Assembly (NCBI GenBank): GCA_051453625.1
Contig: JBOZIK010000001.1
Location: forward strand, 184,942,670 to 185,004,717
Origin: Welwitschia mirabilis
Taxonomy: Eukaryota; Gnetophyta; Gnetopsida; Welwitschiales
Direction of reading: 5' to 3'
Length of the DNA stretch: 62,048 nt
The translations under genes were made by a program, and so were the position numbers. Shown piece after piece: positions 25,140-37,290 of the stretch (the first letter of the stretch is position 1; the number at the start of each line of letters is the position of its first letter). The notes below the pieces were generated by a model that worked only from the letters and a program-made list of their open reading frames with translations, ran no database searches and had not been told where the DNA came from.

Positions 25140-27049
25140 TAGACCTCCAAATTATTTATTTATACCATAGAGAAGCTACATGGGTATATATGAATGTCTT
25201 CATATCAAGGGTGTTTACTCTTTAATTTAAAAAAAAGAAAGTAATAAATAAATAAATAAAGAAAAAAGAAAATAAATTTTAAAAAAAGAGGAAATAAGAA
25301 GAGAAATTAAAAAAAAGAAACGTTCTTATGAGGAGAACATGTATAGAAAAAATATACATTGTATACCAAAAACCTCCATTTCTATAGGAAATGTACATAT
25401 TATACATGGTGAAGACCTCTATGACAAATATAAATCAGCTTCAAAAAGAAGAAAGATAAAAAAAAGGAAAATAAAAAGAAAAAAAATCATATTAAGAAGA
25501 TAAACATTTTCTATAATGAAAACTTTCATAATACACATTCATACTAGGAAAATAGAACATTTTATATGCAAAAGACATCCATTTTTTTGAGAAAGATACA
25601 TATTGTAAAGATTAATGCATCCATAACAATAGGATCTATTATGGGGGTGACTTATGTCTCTGTTGGGCATTATTCATGCACACTATGTAATGAACATATA
25701 ATATCACTAATTGTACTAGTTCTAAAAGATAAAAATATTTGTGCTTATCATCTAGCATGGTTAGTGCTCCAATCATATATAGAAACATAAATATTCATAA
25801 ATTCATAAATACATTTAAGATATAATTAGACATTTTCTATATTACCACACTCATGATTTATCCTAACTTAGATCTACTACATGGAATATATTCATAACTC
25901 ATATCTAATGCATTAGAAAATAAGAATACCAAAAAATGAAAAGGCATAAGATTTCCAAATCAAAGTTTTATTTCTCATCTATCTTATTCAACAAAGAGCT
26001 TGCTTGAATAAGCTAGCATAACATTAGGGTTTTCATGTATCCCTAGGCATGGGACCATGATGTGTGCTAGTCTTAGCATAATGATCTATTTTACTAATGA
26101 GGATGTTGGGATGTCCAAATTAATATATCCATGACAAAGTTAGATGTCAGTTTTAGAAAACCTTTGTCCTTTAATGAAACCTTTTTTATCATGTCTGTTA
26201 TGAATCTACATGCTTAAAATAGTTGAACAATGAAAATATTGTATAATGCATGTATACAAAGAAATAGTTTAAATCTTATCATAACAATGTATAAAGTACT
26301 AGTCAAAATAATTTTTTAAGATGTAAAGTTACTTTTAGTTCATTTATTCAATCAATTCTCCATCTAGTTTTCTTTTTTTATTTTATTTTATTAAGTTTAA
26401 ACCTCTTGCTTAGGTAAGAAATTTGGAGCCTTATCTAATTCATATCACTATCAGTAATGCACTTTAATGATTTAGATTTGTTTCATAAAGCTAGATATCA
26501 TTCATCATTAATTAGTATACTAGGTTTTGAATTATACATGTTATTGCAGGTTCATATGTTAGATGAACATAAGTATCACAAAAAATGCATAAAATCAAAA
26601 TTTGACCTCACTTTCAACTCATTTTCCAAAAATCCAATGTAAACTTCTATCAAAAGAAACACATCAAAAAATAAAATTTCAAATTCTTCTTTGATTTATA
26701 GTTATCCTTGTCATAAATAATTTTACCATAAGCTATATGGTATATTAATAGATTTGAAAATGCATCCACCACATGTGTTTAATGTGTTTAAATTGATACT
26801 TGTATAAAATAATATTTGATATAAAATACAAAAATTAAAAAAAAAAAGGAAGAAGCAGGGGGAGGAGGAAAAGAAGAAAAGGAATTGAATAGCAAAGGAA
26901 ATTTTTGCATTAAGCTTTTAAAGATATTTTGTATTGCATATGAAAAATACTAGACTTAAGGCAAAAACAAATTATTAGCTTATAAACATTTAAAACTTAT
27001 GAAATAGTTTTCTATTAATTTTTTAGTTTGCTTTACAGCCTTTTTTTTT
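25140..27049. other. A-rich unassigned region
   Basis: Contains long purine runs (about 25220-25320, 25440-25490 and 26830-26880). The open frames at 25566-25790 and 26457-26642 show no recognisable motif. Nothing assignable. Confidence 0.4.
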
Positions 27050-28520
27050 TTTAATTCGTTCACAAAGTTGTTGTTGTTTTTTTTTTTTGGTAATAGAATT
27101 TTTGAGGTACCTATTAGTCTTTCCTTTTCATCTACAACTTCTTTAATAACTTTAAATACATTTATTAAAATAGAAAGCTTATATCTTATTAAAGGAACTG
27201 AAGAAACATTTTCAACCTCTTCATCATTCTCCTTTAGAACCTCTTCATTTTCTATTGCTAAAGTGATAAAATTCTCATCTACAAGCTATTAATGAACCTC
27301 TCCTTCTATTTTTAAATTTACAAACTTGTCTATGGGAATTTTATCTCTTACATTTAATAATTTCATTTACTTGAAAATTTTATTTTCAATTTTTTTCCTA
27401 TGATTTAAGGATTCTAATGAATCAATTTCAAGTGAAACATTAATATCTATTATTATCACATTACTATAGCATTGTAAAATTCTAACATGTTTCTAACATT
27501 GTTGAATGATATATGCTAAACCTTCATGTCATGCTATTCTAGGCCATGTTATTTTCTATAATTAATTTATCTTGTAAAAATTTTATTCCCTTACTTAATC
27601 TTGATCTAATGCATATTAAAGTTATAGTTTTCTATAGTGATTTTTAAATGAATAAATTATTCTTGCATTCATGGGTTGGATTTTGCAGTGATATTAGGAG
27701 GAGAAAATAAAACTTTAATGATTGTGAGTGTTATTCCACCCAAAGCATATGAAGGCATATTATTAATAAACAAAAAGATGTAGTAATTTTCTAAATTCAT
27801 GTTTAGATCTAAATTAAGAATCCATTAATAAAACAATAAACCTATCATCCATGCCTTTTTTTTATAGGCGTATGAAAATCTAAGTTCTTCTCTAGTCTTC
27901 TTGTTAAATTGTCTTGATGATTTTGCATTTCAAATAAATAATGGATTAACTTTTCAAAGCCATCTTCATTATTTGTAAGTGTTAAAGTGATACAAATCTT
28001 ATTCTTTTTGTTTTCTTCAATTTGCTTTTAAGAAATGATATGATATAAGGCCATTGAATTAAAGAGACCTATCTCATCCATATTAAAAATACTATATAAA
28101 CGAGGACCTACCATATTTTCTCTAATTTCTAAAAGATGCATTTCAATTAATTTTACATTTGTAGAGGTAGTTTCTCCATAGGATTTCAAGTTCTTCAAAT
28201 TATACCTAGCTTGAAAGAACTGCAACTAACCATTTAAAAAAATGGATCTCTTATTTGAAGGTATAAGCATATTAGAAAAAACTTTTGCATTTACATTAAC
28301 TATTTTTTCTTATAATGATAATCTTTTTATGCTCACATTATAATAACCAATTTTCTAAGGCTTTATCTAGATCTGGAGATGAAAGAACATGTTGTTTTTT
28401 AAGCTTCAATGCTTTATAGATATCTTCTCTAATTCTTTCTTTCTCTTCAAAACATCAAACATGGTGCTTTGTTCTAACTTTTTTGCAACTTGAATTTCTT
28501 TTGTTTCTATTCTTTAATCT
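27050..28520 (-). pseudogene. pogo/Tigger-like transposase (HTH plus DDE_1), decayed
   Basis: In minus-strand order: an HTH remnant (VAKKLEQSTMFDVLKRKKE, ~28500-28430); a CENPB-type DNA-binding stretch (NAKVFSNML...NKRSIF, ~28310-28230); a 65-residue open segment at 28225-28028 with FQARYNLKNLKSYGE and IFNMDEIGLF, matching the first catalytic Asp motif of DDE_1; then KNKICITLTLTNNEDG; LFINNMPSYA at ~27760, where LLLDNAPSH is usual; VLFSPPNITAKSNP; and near 27490 a KHVRIL piece of the usual NCW.H motif. An acidic tail follows to 27068. The second Asp reads Asn and stops are frequent, so it is inactive. Terminal inverted repeats were not found. Confidence 0.75.
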
Positions 28521-29167
28521 ATTTTTTAGTAAGTAATGGATTTAATACACTATATAGAAAGACTTTTTATCTATTCACTCCTTAAAATATTTTTCATTAT
28601 TTCTTTTTCAAAACATACCAAAATAATGCTAGAGCCATTTTTTCGCAGAGTATAAAAAAATAATATTGAAATATTTTGTAATGTACTGAATGAAGTTGAA
28701 AGTAAATTTCTAAAAGAAAAAGTAAAGTGACTAATTTTATAGTTGAATTTTATGTTAAAAATAGAAAAATTAGTTGCACACAAACTAGAAAAAATATTAA
28801 AAAAATAGTAATAAAATTTTAACTTAAAAAAGAATAAGAAAAAGAGGGAAAACATTAGCAAAATTTTAACTAAAATAGAGGAGAAAATAACAATGAAATT
28901 CTTAGGAAAAAAGCATGGATACAAAAGGAAAGACTATGGTAAAAGTTTGAGTTAAATAAAATTCCTCTTTCATAGCCTGTTCTACCTAGTAAAATATGTT
29001 TTCACCAAGAGCACCAAGGATGATAGGATCCATTGTATATCTTTTTTAATCTATACTATTCATTTTCTCAACTAAATTAGTGGACCATATTTTCACTTTT
29101 TTTTAAAAAATTGAATCAAACCATTATCATTTCTTACTATTTCCACTTCCAATGTTGATACCCTATC
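28521..29167. other. AT-rich flank, nothing assigned
   Basis: May be the 5' flank of the transposase element. The open minus-strand frame at 28571-28924 is Phe/Leu/Ile-rich and looks like a by-product of AT-rich sequence. Confidence 0.4.
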
Positions 29168-29416
29168 TGTTATAACCCACATTTTGTAAGCTTTAATTAA
29201 TAGGGTTTCTAAACTATGTAAAACATTTTGATATTAATTTNNNNNNNNNNNNNNNNNNNNNNNNNNNNNNNNNNNNNNNNNNNNNNNNNNNNNNNNNNNN
29301 NNNNNNNNNNNNNNNNNNNNNNNNNNNNNNNNNNNNNNNNTTCCGTTGTGCATGATAGTTAATAACAAAAAAAAAAAATTATGGTTAATTAGGGTAATTA
29401 AAGTTGGGGTGTTACA
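29168..29416 (-). mobile_element. Element G1: short LTR-like element with 5-bp target duplication
   Basis: Starts TGTTATAACCCAC and ends GGGTGTTACA, with CTATC on both sides (29163-29167 and 29417-29421). It is the reverse complement of 54674-54930. In its own sense it runs TGTAACACCCC...TATAACA, the TG...CA form of an LTR. No primer site, ORF or second LTR is visible, so a solo LTR is the simplest reading. A 100-N gap (29241-29340) lies inside it, so its true length is unknown. Confidence 0.85.
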
Positions 29417-31789
29417 CTATCCCTATAAGATTAGACTAAATTTGTGTTGTTTCCTACATCAAGTTTCATAGGCTTTACTATTATACCCACTAGAACTACT
29501 ATTTTCCAGCATATGTGCACCTCATTACTAGTCTTATATCCATGTCTGCACTATCCTCTATCCATATTTATCTTTTTTTACCACCTACATGCAACCTAGC
29601 AAGGGATACTGTAACATTTACGAATGTTACTGCTTTCTAGTTATTGTAACTATCATTATCTACTTTATTGCGATGCTTGCACTGTGCTATTCTCATTTCA
29701 CATTTGCATACCTATGCTAATGCTACCTAGCTAATTCTACTAGTAGTTTCATGAGTGTCACCATTCTTGTACTACTGGTATAGATAGAGCTCCCTTTATA
29801 TCAAAGCTCTTATAACTCTAAACTTATTTGTACTAGTAGATTTTACTATTTTTGGTTTTGGCTATTATTTTCATTTGTTTTATTAATGAAAATATATATT
29901 TTTTAACATAATGATCTCAGCTAAAAATATAATGTTGGGAATATTTGGATATTTCCTTATATAGTGGACATTTAAATAATTCCTTACTTAGCATGTCAAT
30001 ATATTCATGGATAATATGAATAGGAGAGTTTGAAGGTAGCTCATGAAAAAGCATGGGAAAATGTATTTTGTAAATGAGGTAAACAAATCCTATGCCAACA
30101 TGTTTTGACTACACATAAGTGAAGGAGAGTAAAGCTTAGAAGAACAAGAAAATGAATGGACTCCCATCACATGGACTAGAGGTATTACCATTACAATCAC
30201 TCTTAGTTTAATTTCTAGAGCATTATGTATCCCTACCCCTTATTTTCATGCATTTATATTAGAAAAGGATTTGGTTGTATTATGTGATAATCTAAACATT
30301 TAATATGCATTTTTCCTTGTATATATTATTTTTTCTCATCATATATGTAATGATTAATATTAAGTAATAGTAAAATGTTTACTATTTATTCTTTTTATAT
30401 GACTTTCTATGATATTTTTTAAGTTTCTAATTTAATTTTGACACGGGGAATAATGTATAGATGGATTAGTAAAAATTAGAACCATTTTTCTAAAATTTCT
30501 TTATCATCATTTAATTTATATAAAAATTTATAAATTTTATTATATAGAAAATTTTTAAAAATGGAAATTTTGCTAAAGAAATAAGATTTTGATGATGAAT
30601 TTTAATTCTAACCTTGCAATTTTTATGATTGAATCTAGGTTCTTTGACAAATGACTATTAATAAGAAATTTCTATCTTACTAATTTACCTCAATTTAATT
30701 ATTAATATGATACATGAATAAGGTATGTAAAAATTTTTGAATTATAAGAAAGATTTTCTAACACTACATTATAGAAATTTGTTAAGGAACTAGTAAGTGG
30801 TTATTTAGGGGTTGTTTTTATGATTAAATTTTACATATTTAGCCTTTAAAATTTAGTAAACTAATATATTTTAGAGGCTATAATTATCATATTTGTAATT
30901 AATTTATTGGTAATCATGGTAATCCATTAATCACCAAAACTATTATTAAGAAGAACTAAATTCTATCACTTTATTTATAAGTCATCCTAAGCTACCAAGA
31001 TTTTATTTGTGCTAAGATAGCTAAAGAGATGAGTTTGATTGGTAGTCTATAGCAAAATGGATTTCACAAAGAAGGATAAGCTAATCATATGCTAAAATGA
31101 TAGATTAATCTTATAGTCAAGTAATAAGATAGTCTAAAAAACCTTAGTGGTAAATCTATTACTATCCATTTCTTAATATTAAGGTTAAATTAACATATAT
31201 TTTTAATCCTTAAAAAATCTATAAAAGCATAGATACCTCAAGAGTTAATCAAATTTCATCCTTCACATTTTACATATTACTTGATTGTATCATAAGAATG
31301 TTTTTCATTATCATCCATTAGAAATCTATCATTTTAGATCTAGAATTCCTATCACTCTGATGATGTCTTATCTTATCATGATGTTCTAAGCTTTCTCTTT
31401 TTCTCATTAATAATGGAAGAATTACAATTTATGTGAAATATTTCATGCCTTACTTTATAATTTGATCTATGATATGGTATTCCCTATAGTGTTTACATTA
31501 TTAATTAATGAATTTTGATGTACGATTGAATTTTTTTTAATTTTTAATATTTGATTTAATTAAGATTACTAGTTATGTAATAGCTTTTTTTTTTTTTGTG
31601 TAAATTTCCTTTCATAATTCTTTTTTAGATTTTATTCTCTAACATTTTGTATGATCCAGATGATTAATATGTTACTAAATGGTCTCTTTTATGCTTTTTT
31701 ACTATTTTCTAACATTATGTTATAAGATCTAAATTGCCATTCCTTGTATTTTCATTATTATTTAAATCTTATTATTTGAATATATAGTG
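29417..31789. other. AT-rich unassigned region
   Basis: No domain on either strand. The first ~500 bp are somewhat richer in C; the remainder has many TTTTTA and ATTTAAT words. It ends at the left LTR of element B. Confidence 0.4.
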
Positions 31790-32626
31790 TGTTAAGTTAT
31801 TTTTTCGAAGCTTATGTCAAACTAACATATCTAGCATAAAAATATATGTTGCAATTATTATAGAAAATAATAGTCCTTACAGGTTAGAAGTAGTCCAACA
31901 TTTTTCACTAGTTTTGCATGATTCTAAAAAGTAATATAACAAATGAGGGATTGACTAGACCTATATAAAAAATTGTCTAATCAATTTATTAAGGAATCAA
32001 CTAGATTCCAAAGGGATCGATCAGACTTGTATTAAAAATGTTTCATATCAAGTTGATAAGGGATCGACTAGATCAAAAAGGAGGTTGACTAGACTTAGAC
32101 CATATGAAGTCAACCAGCTTCTAGATGAGGTTGATTAGACTAGATAATGTAAAGCACTTAGATCAATTAAAAGAAAATGGAGTTAATCAAATTCAGTGAC
32201 GATAGTTAATGGGGTCGATTAGATGCTTTGAGGGTCAATTGATCATGACAGAAATAGAACTTTTCAATCCATTTTCTTAGTTATTATCTTCTTATTTTCA
32301 ATCATTGAAGTATCAAATTCATTTATAAACTCAAAAATCCATCTTATATACAAACTATATGAATTAAAATCTTTAGATAGTTTTTTTTATTGACCAAAAC
32401 AAAAAAGAAATTTCTTTTGTACTATTGAGATCTTGGCTAAGTAGACTACACTATACATATTTAGACTTATGAACTTTCTTTTAAAAAATATATTTATAAA
32501 TTTGTTCTACTTTATATCTAGTGAGTCAATGCATTACAAAATATTATTATCACTAAAATCTTTGTTCTAAAAAAGTTGAAACTTAAGCCTTAAAAAGTCT
32601 ATTTGTAAAGGTTACAAGTTAACTTG
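31790..32626 (+). repeat. 5' LTR of element B, interrupted by gap
   Basis: Starts TGTTAAGTTATTTTT. It matches 35719 onward through blocks such as AGAAAATAATAGTCCTTA and GATTGACTAGACCTATA. It stops at AAGTTAACTTG where the gap begins, about 280 bp before the LTR end expected from the right copy. Confidence 0.85.
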
Positions 32627-32726
32627 NNNNNNNNNNNNNNNNNNNNNNNNNNNNNNNNNNNNNNNNNNNNNNNNNNNNNNNNNNNNNNNNNNNNNNNNNN
32701 NNNNNNNNNNNNNNNNNNNNNNNNNN
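32627..32726. other. 100-N gap hiding most of element B
   Basis: Left flank is inside the 5' LTR; right flank is in the middle of RT. A complete element would need several kilobases here, so either the gap is far larger than written or the copy has an internal deletion. Confidence 0.8.
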
Positions 32727-33840
32727 TTATAGATTTAAAAAGACTTTGTATGATTTAAAATAGATACCTAGGGCTTAGTATTAAAAAATAATTACATTTC
32801 TTGATGAAAATGATTATACCCTTAGAGTAGTCAATAAAACTCTCTTTATAAAGAAATTTAAGCAATATTTTATTATCATTTAGGTCTATGTTGATCATAT
32901 AATTTTTGAAGCCTTAAAGAAGGATCTCTCAAAAGAATTTATTAACATGTTTCTTAGTGAGGTAAGCTTGGTAAGGTAAGCATGTTTCTTATTCTATAAA
33001 TTAAATAAACAAAATAGGGTATTTTCATCTTTTAATGAAAATACTCAAAGGAGTTGATTAAGTAGTGATTTGGATTTAAAAATGCAAAATCAACTAACAC
33101 TCCTATGTCAACTTCATCTAAATTCAGCCTTGATGATCATGGAAAATCAGTGGATCAAAAACTTTATAGGATAATAATAGGTAATTTATTATATTTAACT
33201 ATTAGTAGACCTGACATAATGTTTAATATTATTGTGTGTGCTAGATACTAGACTAAAACAAAGAAATCATACCTCTAAACTATTAAAAGAATCACAAGGT
33301 ATATAAAACATATGAGTAACTATGGGCTATGGTATCCCATAAGAAATTCTTTTGAACTTGTAGGTTTAGTGTTGTAGATTGGATTGGATACAAAGATGAT
33401 TGAAAAAGCACTAGTGAAAATTTCTTCTTTCTAGGATTATTCTTAGTAGGATGGACAAGTAAGAAGTAAAATTCTATTTCTATTTTCATAGTAAAAGTAG
33501 AATGCATAATAGCAAGAACTTATTATATCCATCTTCTATGGATGAAAGAAATGCTTAAAGACTTTGAAGTTAACTATAATTAGGTACTACTTTTTTGTTA
33601 TAATATAAGTGTAATTAATCTCTTAAAAAACCTTATTCAGTATTCTCAAACTAAACATATTTAACTTAGACATCATTTTCTTAAATATCAAGTCGAAAAA
33701 GTTAACATTTTCATGAGTTTTATAAGCATTAAGATATAGCTAGTTGATATATTTATAGACCCCTAAAATTTGACAAATTTTTGAATCTCTGCTACAAATT
33801 GGGAAATGTTTCTCTATCCTCTGACTGAAAGTAGGATGGT
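32727..33840 (+). pseudogene. Copia pol, element B: end of RT and RNase H
   Basis: Starts within RT at YRFKKTLYDLK (the usual KALYGLKQ motif), then VNKTLFIKK and VYVDHIIF, where YVDDIIF is the RT active site, so the second Asp reads His. Next come MSTSSKFSLDDHGKSVDQKL, YLTISRPDIMF, TKTKKSYL...RYI and LWYPI, standard for the copia RT-RNase H junction, and decayed RNase H to about 33790. Stops and frameshifts are frequent after 33350. Wording such as LWYP and SRPDIMF places it with SIRE-like elements. Confidence 0.85.
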
Positions 33841-34199
33841 CAAGTAGATTTATAATTTAATCAATCGAATCTAGAGAAATTAGATCGATTAAAATTTAAT
33901 CCAATTTCTCAAACTCTTTCTAGATAAAAATGGAATTAGTTGAATTAACCAGACTAAATTCCTAGTTAATTGAATCTAGAACTCTCTTTGACCCATGTCT
34001 TGATAGGTCGACTGGACCATAATCTAGTTAACTAGACTTGTAGAATTAAGAGTGAAAGAAAGGTAGTGGACCCAATTTTTTTCTTAGATTTAACCTATTT
34101 TTCTTGCATTATAAAATTGTTTTAAAATCATACCTCCCTTATTTCCATCTGTCTCCCTATCTTCTTTGGATCTTATCTATTTCTTTACTCCTTTATTGG

Positions 34200-35270
34200 T
34201 GTTTAGCAAGTACCACATGTTTTCATGATAGGAGAATCCTCAAGAAGAGAAAAACAAAAAGAGGCTACAAGTAAGGATCCATGTTAATTCTACTTAGGAA
34301 TATCAGATGAAGCCTTAGAAAAGTTTACTGAAAAGTTTGAAAAGAAGCTTGTCTGTTAGAACAGGTACCTAGCTTCAAGGAAACTTAGAGATATGGTAAG
34401 ATTTCTTAATGATCTATATTTCTCTTATTTTCTTAAGTTTCTTGAGTCTACATACCTTTTTATTACTTGAATGTTCTATTTAATGCTTCTTATAATGTAG
34501 ATTTGTCTACTCTTTTAATACTTGTTTTTGAAAAAAGAATAAGAGTTACCCCAGATCTGATAGCCTCTCTCATAAATATTCATAAAGGGGATTATGAGGA
34601 GTTATGACACTTGGGTGACTTCATGGAGGACAAGACAAAATTCATTAGGGAACTCTGTGGAAAACTCATTTAGTAGAAAACCACCATTTTCACCTATCAT
34701 CTTATTCCAAAGTATTGCCTTTTTCATCTAGTTTTTACTATAATTTTTAAAATCTTCCTAGTCATTGTAATGAGACCTCAAATTACCATGTGTATCTTTT
34801 GTTTTTGATGGGGACATGTTACTCCATTAATTCTCCTATCATTATTCTTAAGAGTATGATTTCTTAGTTGAAATACTATAGGAGTTGAACTCTTCCTTGC
34901 TCTAGCATGATTATAAATATCTATTTTCCAAATGCATTTCAAACTTAAAAACTTTTCTCTTATGTCTTCTATTGGGCATGCTACTCTATCTTGAATGCAC
35001 ATTTTCTCTAACTCTAAGAACTTTTCTAAATATTCTTCTTCAAAGTAGGCCTTCCATAAAGAGATTTTTTTGTACATTAAAAGGCTTTATTACACATTTA
35101 TTACATGAAGGAGGCACTCATTATAGTAGGATATGAAATTGTAGATACGTCTAAGAAACCTAGTAAAACTTAGTAGAAGGTAGTAATAAAAGAAAAACAA
35201 GATGACCCCAATTATAAAGAAGAATCTAAAAAAGAGAAAGAAAAAGGATTAAACTAGTCTTCTTGCAGTT
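34200..35270 (+). pseudogene. Env-like third ORF, element B
   Basis: Between RNase H and the 3' LTR a broken frame begins with a basic stretch (about 34230-34270), then DEALEKFTEKFEKKL at 34310 and RKLRDMVRFLND. A longer readable piece at 34510-34690 has RVTPDLIASLINIHKGD and FMEDKTKFIRELCGKLI. A Lys/Glu-rich tail ends near 35250. Position and general pattern fit the third ORF of SIRE-type elements, whose function is unknown. No transmembrane segment or cleavage site can be claimed from what remains. Confidence 0.5.
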
Positions 35271-35718
35271 ATTGCTATTATTATTTTCTCTCCTTTATTA
35301 TTGATGTTAAAAGGGAAAGAAAAAGAACCTATGAATTTGAAATTAGTATATATCTTTTTTCCTTAGCATGATTGTTTAGTAATTATACTACTTAAGTTAT
35401 TAGTTAATATTAATAAATGCTAGTATTAGTTGTACTACTTAAGTTATTATTTAAAAGTAATGAATGTCAGTATCAGTTGTACTACTTACTAATGAATGGC
35501 ATATTTCCTATAGATTATACCTTCACATACTTGTTCAATTATTTATCTTTGCAAAATCATTATGAATGCTTATATTAAGTTAAAAAATGTTTTTATTTTA
35601 ATCAATGATATTTTACATTTTTATTATGAACATATTATAAGGGAAGTTTTTATTATAAGATTGATAAGTTGTTATATATAATCAAGTATAGTTTGTCGTC
35701 AATGTCAAATGGAAAGAT

Positions 35719-36837
35719 TGCTATGTTATTTTTGTCAAGTTAATGTCAAAGTAACATATCTAATGTACCAAAATATATTGCAATCACTATAGAAAATAAT
35801 AGTCCTTATAGATCAAAAGTAATCCAAAATTTTTTATTAGATTGCATGAATCTGATAAGTGACAGAACAAATGAGGGATTAATTAGATCTATACTAAAAA
35901 TTGTCTAATTAGTTTATCAAGGGGTTGATTGAATTCTAAAGGGGTCAACTAGACCTATACTAAAAATGTTTGATATCAAGTTAATAAGGGATTAACTAGA
36001 TCAAAAAAAGGATCAATCAGACCTAGACCATATGTAGTCAACTAAGAACTCAGATCAACTGGAAGAAAATGAATTTGACCAACTTTATTAATGGCAGTCA
36101 ATGGAGTTGATTGGATGTTTTGAAGGGTTGATTAGTTATGGTGGAAATGGAATTTTTTATCCCATATTATTAGTCATTGTCTTCTTATTTTTAACCATTG
36201 GAGTATTCAAATTCATTTATGAACCCTAAAATCTATCTTCTATAAAACCTATATAAATTAAAATCTTTAGATAGTTTTTTTAATTTAAAAAAAAGCAAAA
36301 GCACTCTCTTTTATACAATTGAGATTTTGGTTAAGTAAAATGCATTGTATGTATTTAAACTTATGAAATTGCTTTTAAATAGTGTATTTTTGAATTTGTT
36401 ATACTTGAGATCTAATGAATTTAGTGCATTAAGGAATACTATTTTCACCAAAATCTTTGCTCTATAAAGGTTAAGACTTAGTCTTAAAAAGTCTATTTAT
36501 AGATATTACAAGTTGACTTGAGAAATTTAAAAAGAAAGCAACAAGGATCTAAATCATCTTAGAGTTAAAGATAACTACTAAGAGTGGAGTAGGGGGTTTT
36601 CTGAACCACTATAAATCACTGTGTTTGGTGATTTTCTTTGGTATTTTCTAGTTTGAGTTATTTTCACGTTCTTTAGTTTGATCATATTTAACAATAGGTT
36701 AGTCCCTTAATTTAAATGCTTCAATATTTTTGGCGAAATCTCCCAAGTATAATATTCAAATTATGAATCCTATTCACCTACTCCCATTCTCTCCATCACT
36801 TCCCTGGCTCAACCTCTAGGATTTGAGATCCTTTACA
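35719..36837 (+). repeat. 3' LTR of element B
   Basis: Starts TGCTATGTTATTTTTGTC after the polypurine tract and ends near CCTTTACA. The CCACTATAAATC block at about 36610 lies where SIRE-type LTRs carry their transcription signals. Confidence 0.8.
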
Positions 36838-36946
36838 GTGAATATTTTATGTTTTACATGATGCACTACCATCTGTATTACCATTTTTATTTCTAAGAAG
36901 AGATATATAATCAAGTAAAGTATTTATTTAATTCTATTTTGAATAA

Positions 36947-37290
36947 TGTAGTACAATTAACAAATTTAAACTAATTTAAAAAATTAGTTATCATTCTTCC
37001 TCAGAATAACATGGGTAAAGCCTTAGAATTGCACTAACTTATGCTTAATGCAAGTTAGAAAAAAAAGAAAAGAGGAAATGGTGTTTATAGTTTTAAGTTA
37101 AACTTAATCTTGAGAAAGGAGGAAGGAAAACTAGCTTGAAGGTATCATTGACTTAACCTAAGTAATTCTTCACTCCGATATTATCCAATCACCTTTTTCC
37201 AAAACACTTAAAACCATCAAGTGACTTTGGTTTAAGTCATGAGGCATGATTTCATCCACCATATGATAAATGATAAATTTAATTAACACT
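36947..37290 (-). repeat. LTR of element F, left copy
   Basis: Aligns with 43026-43385 through AATTAGTTATCATTCTTCCT, TAAGTTAAACTTAATCTTGA and CCATATGATAAATG. It starts TGTAGTACAATT (minus-strand end ...TACA). It very likely extends past 37290, but the matching copy is cut there. Confidence 0.7.

Larger units (their letters stand above)
31790..36837 (+). mobile_element. Element B: Ty1/copia SIRE-type retrotransposon
   Basis: Two direct LTRs (31790-32626, cut by a gap, and 35719-36837) flank the end of RT, RNase H and an env-like ORF. The LTRs carry the SIRE-like tail CTGAACCACTATAAATC and end after TATTCACCTACTCCC. A purine stretch AAATGGAAAGA (35708-35717) just before the right LTR is the polypurine tract. 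Gag, protease, integrase and early RT should lie at the 100-N gap. Flanks TAGTG (left) and GTGAA (right) do not form a clear target duplication. Confidence 0.85.

Noticed and set aside
28571-28924. 117-codon minus-strand frame next to the transposase relic
   Set aside because: Almost all Phe, Leu, Ile, Lys and Ser, with no DNA-binding motif. Most likely an effect of AT-rich composition.
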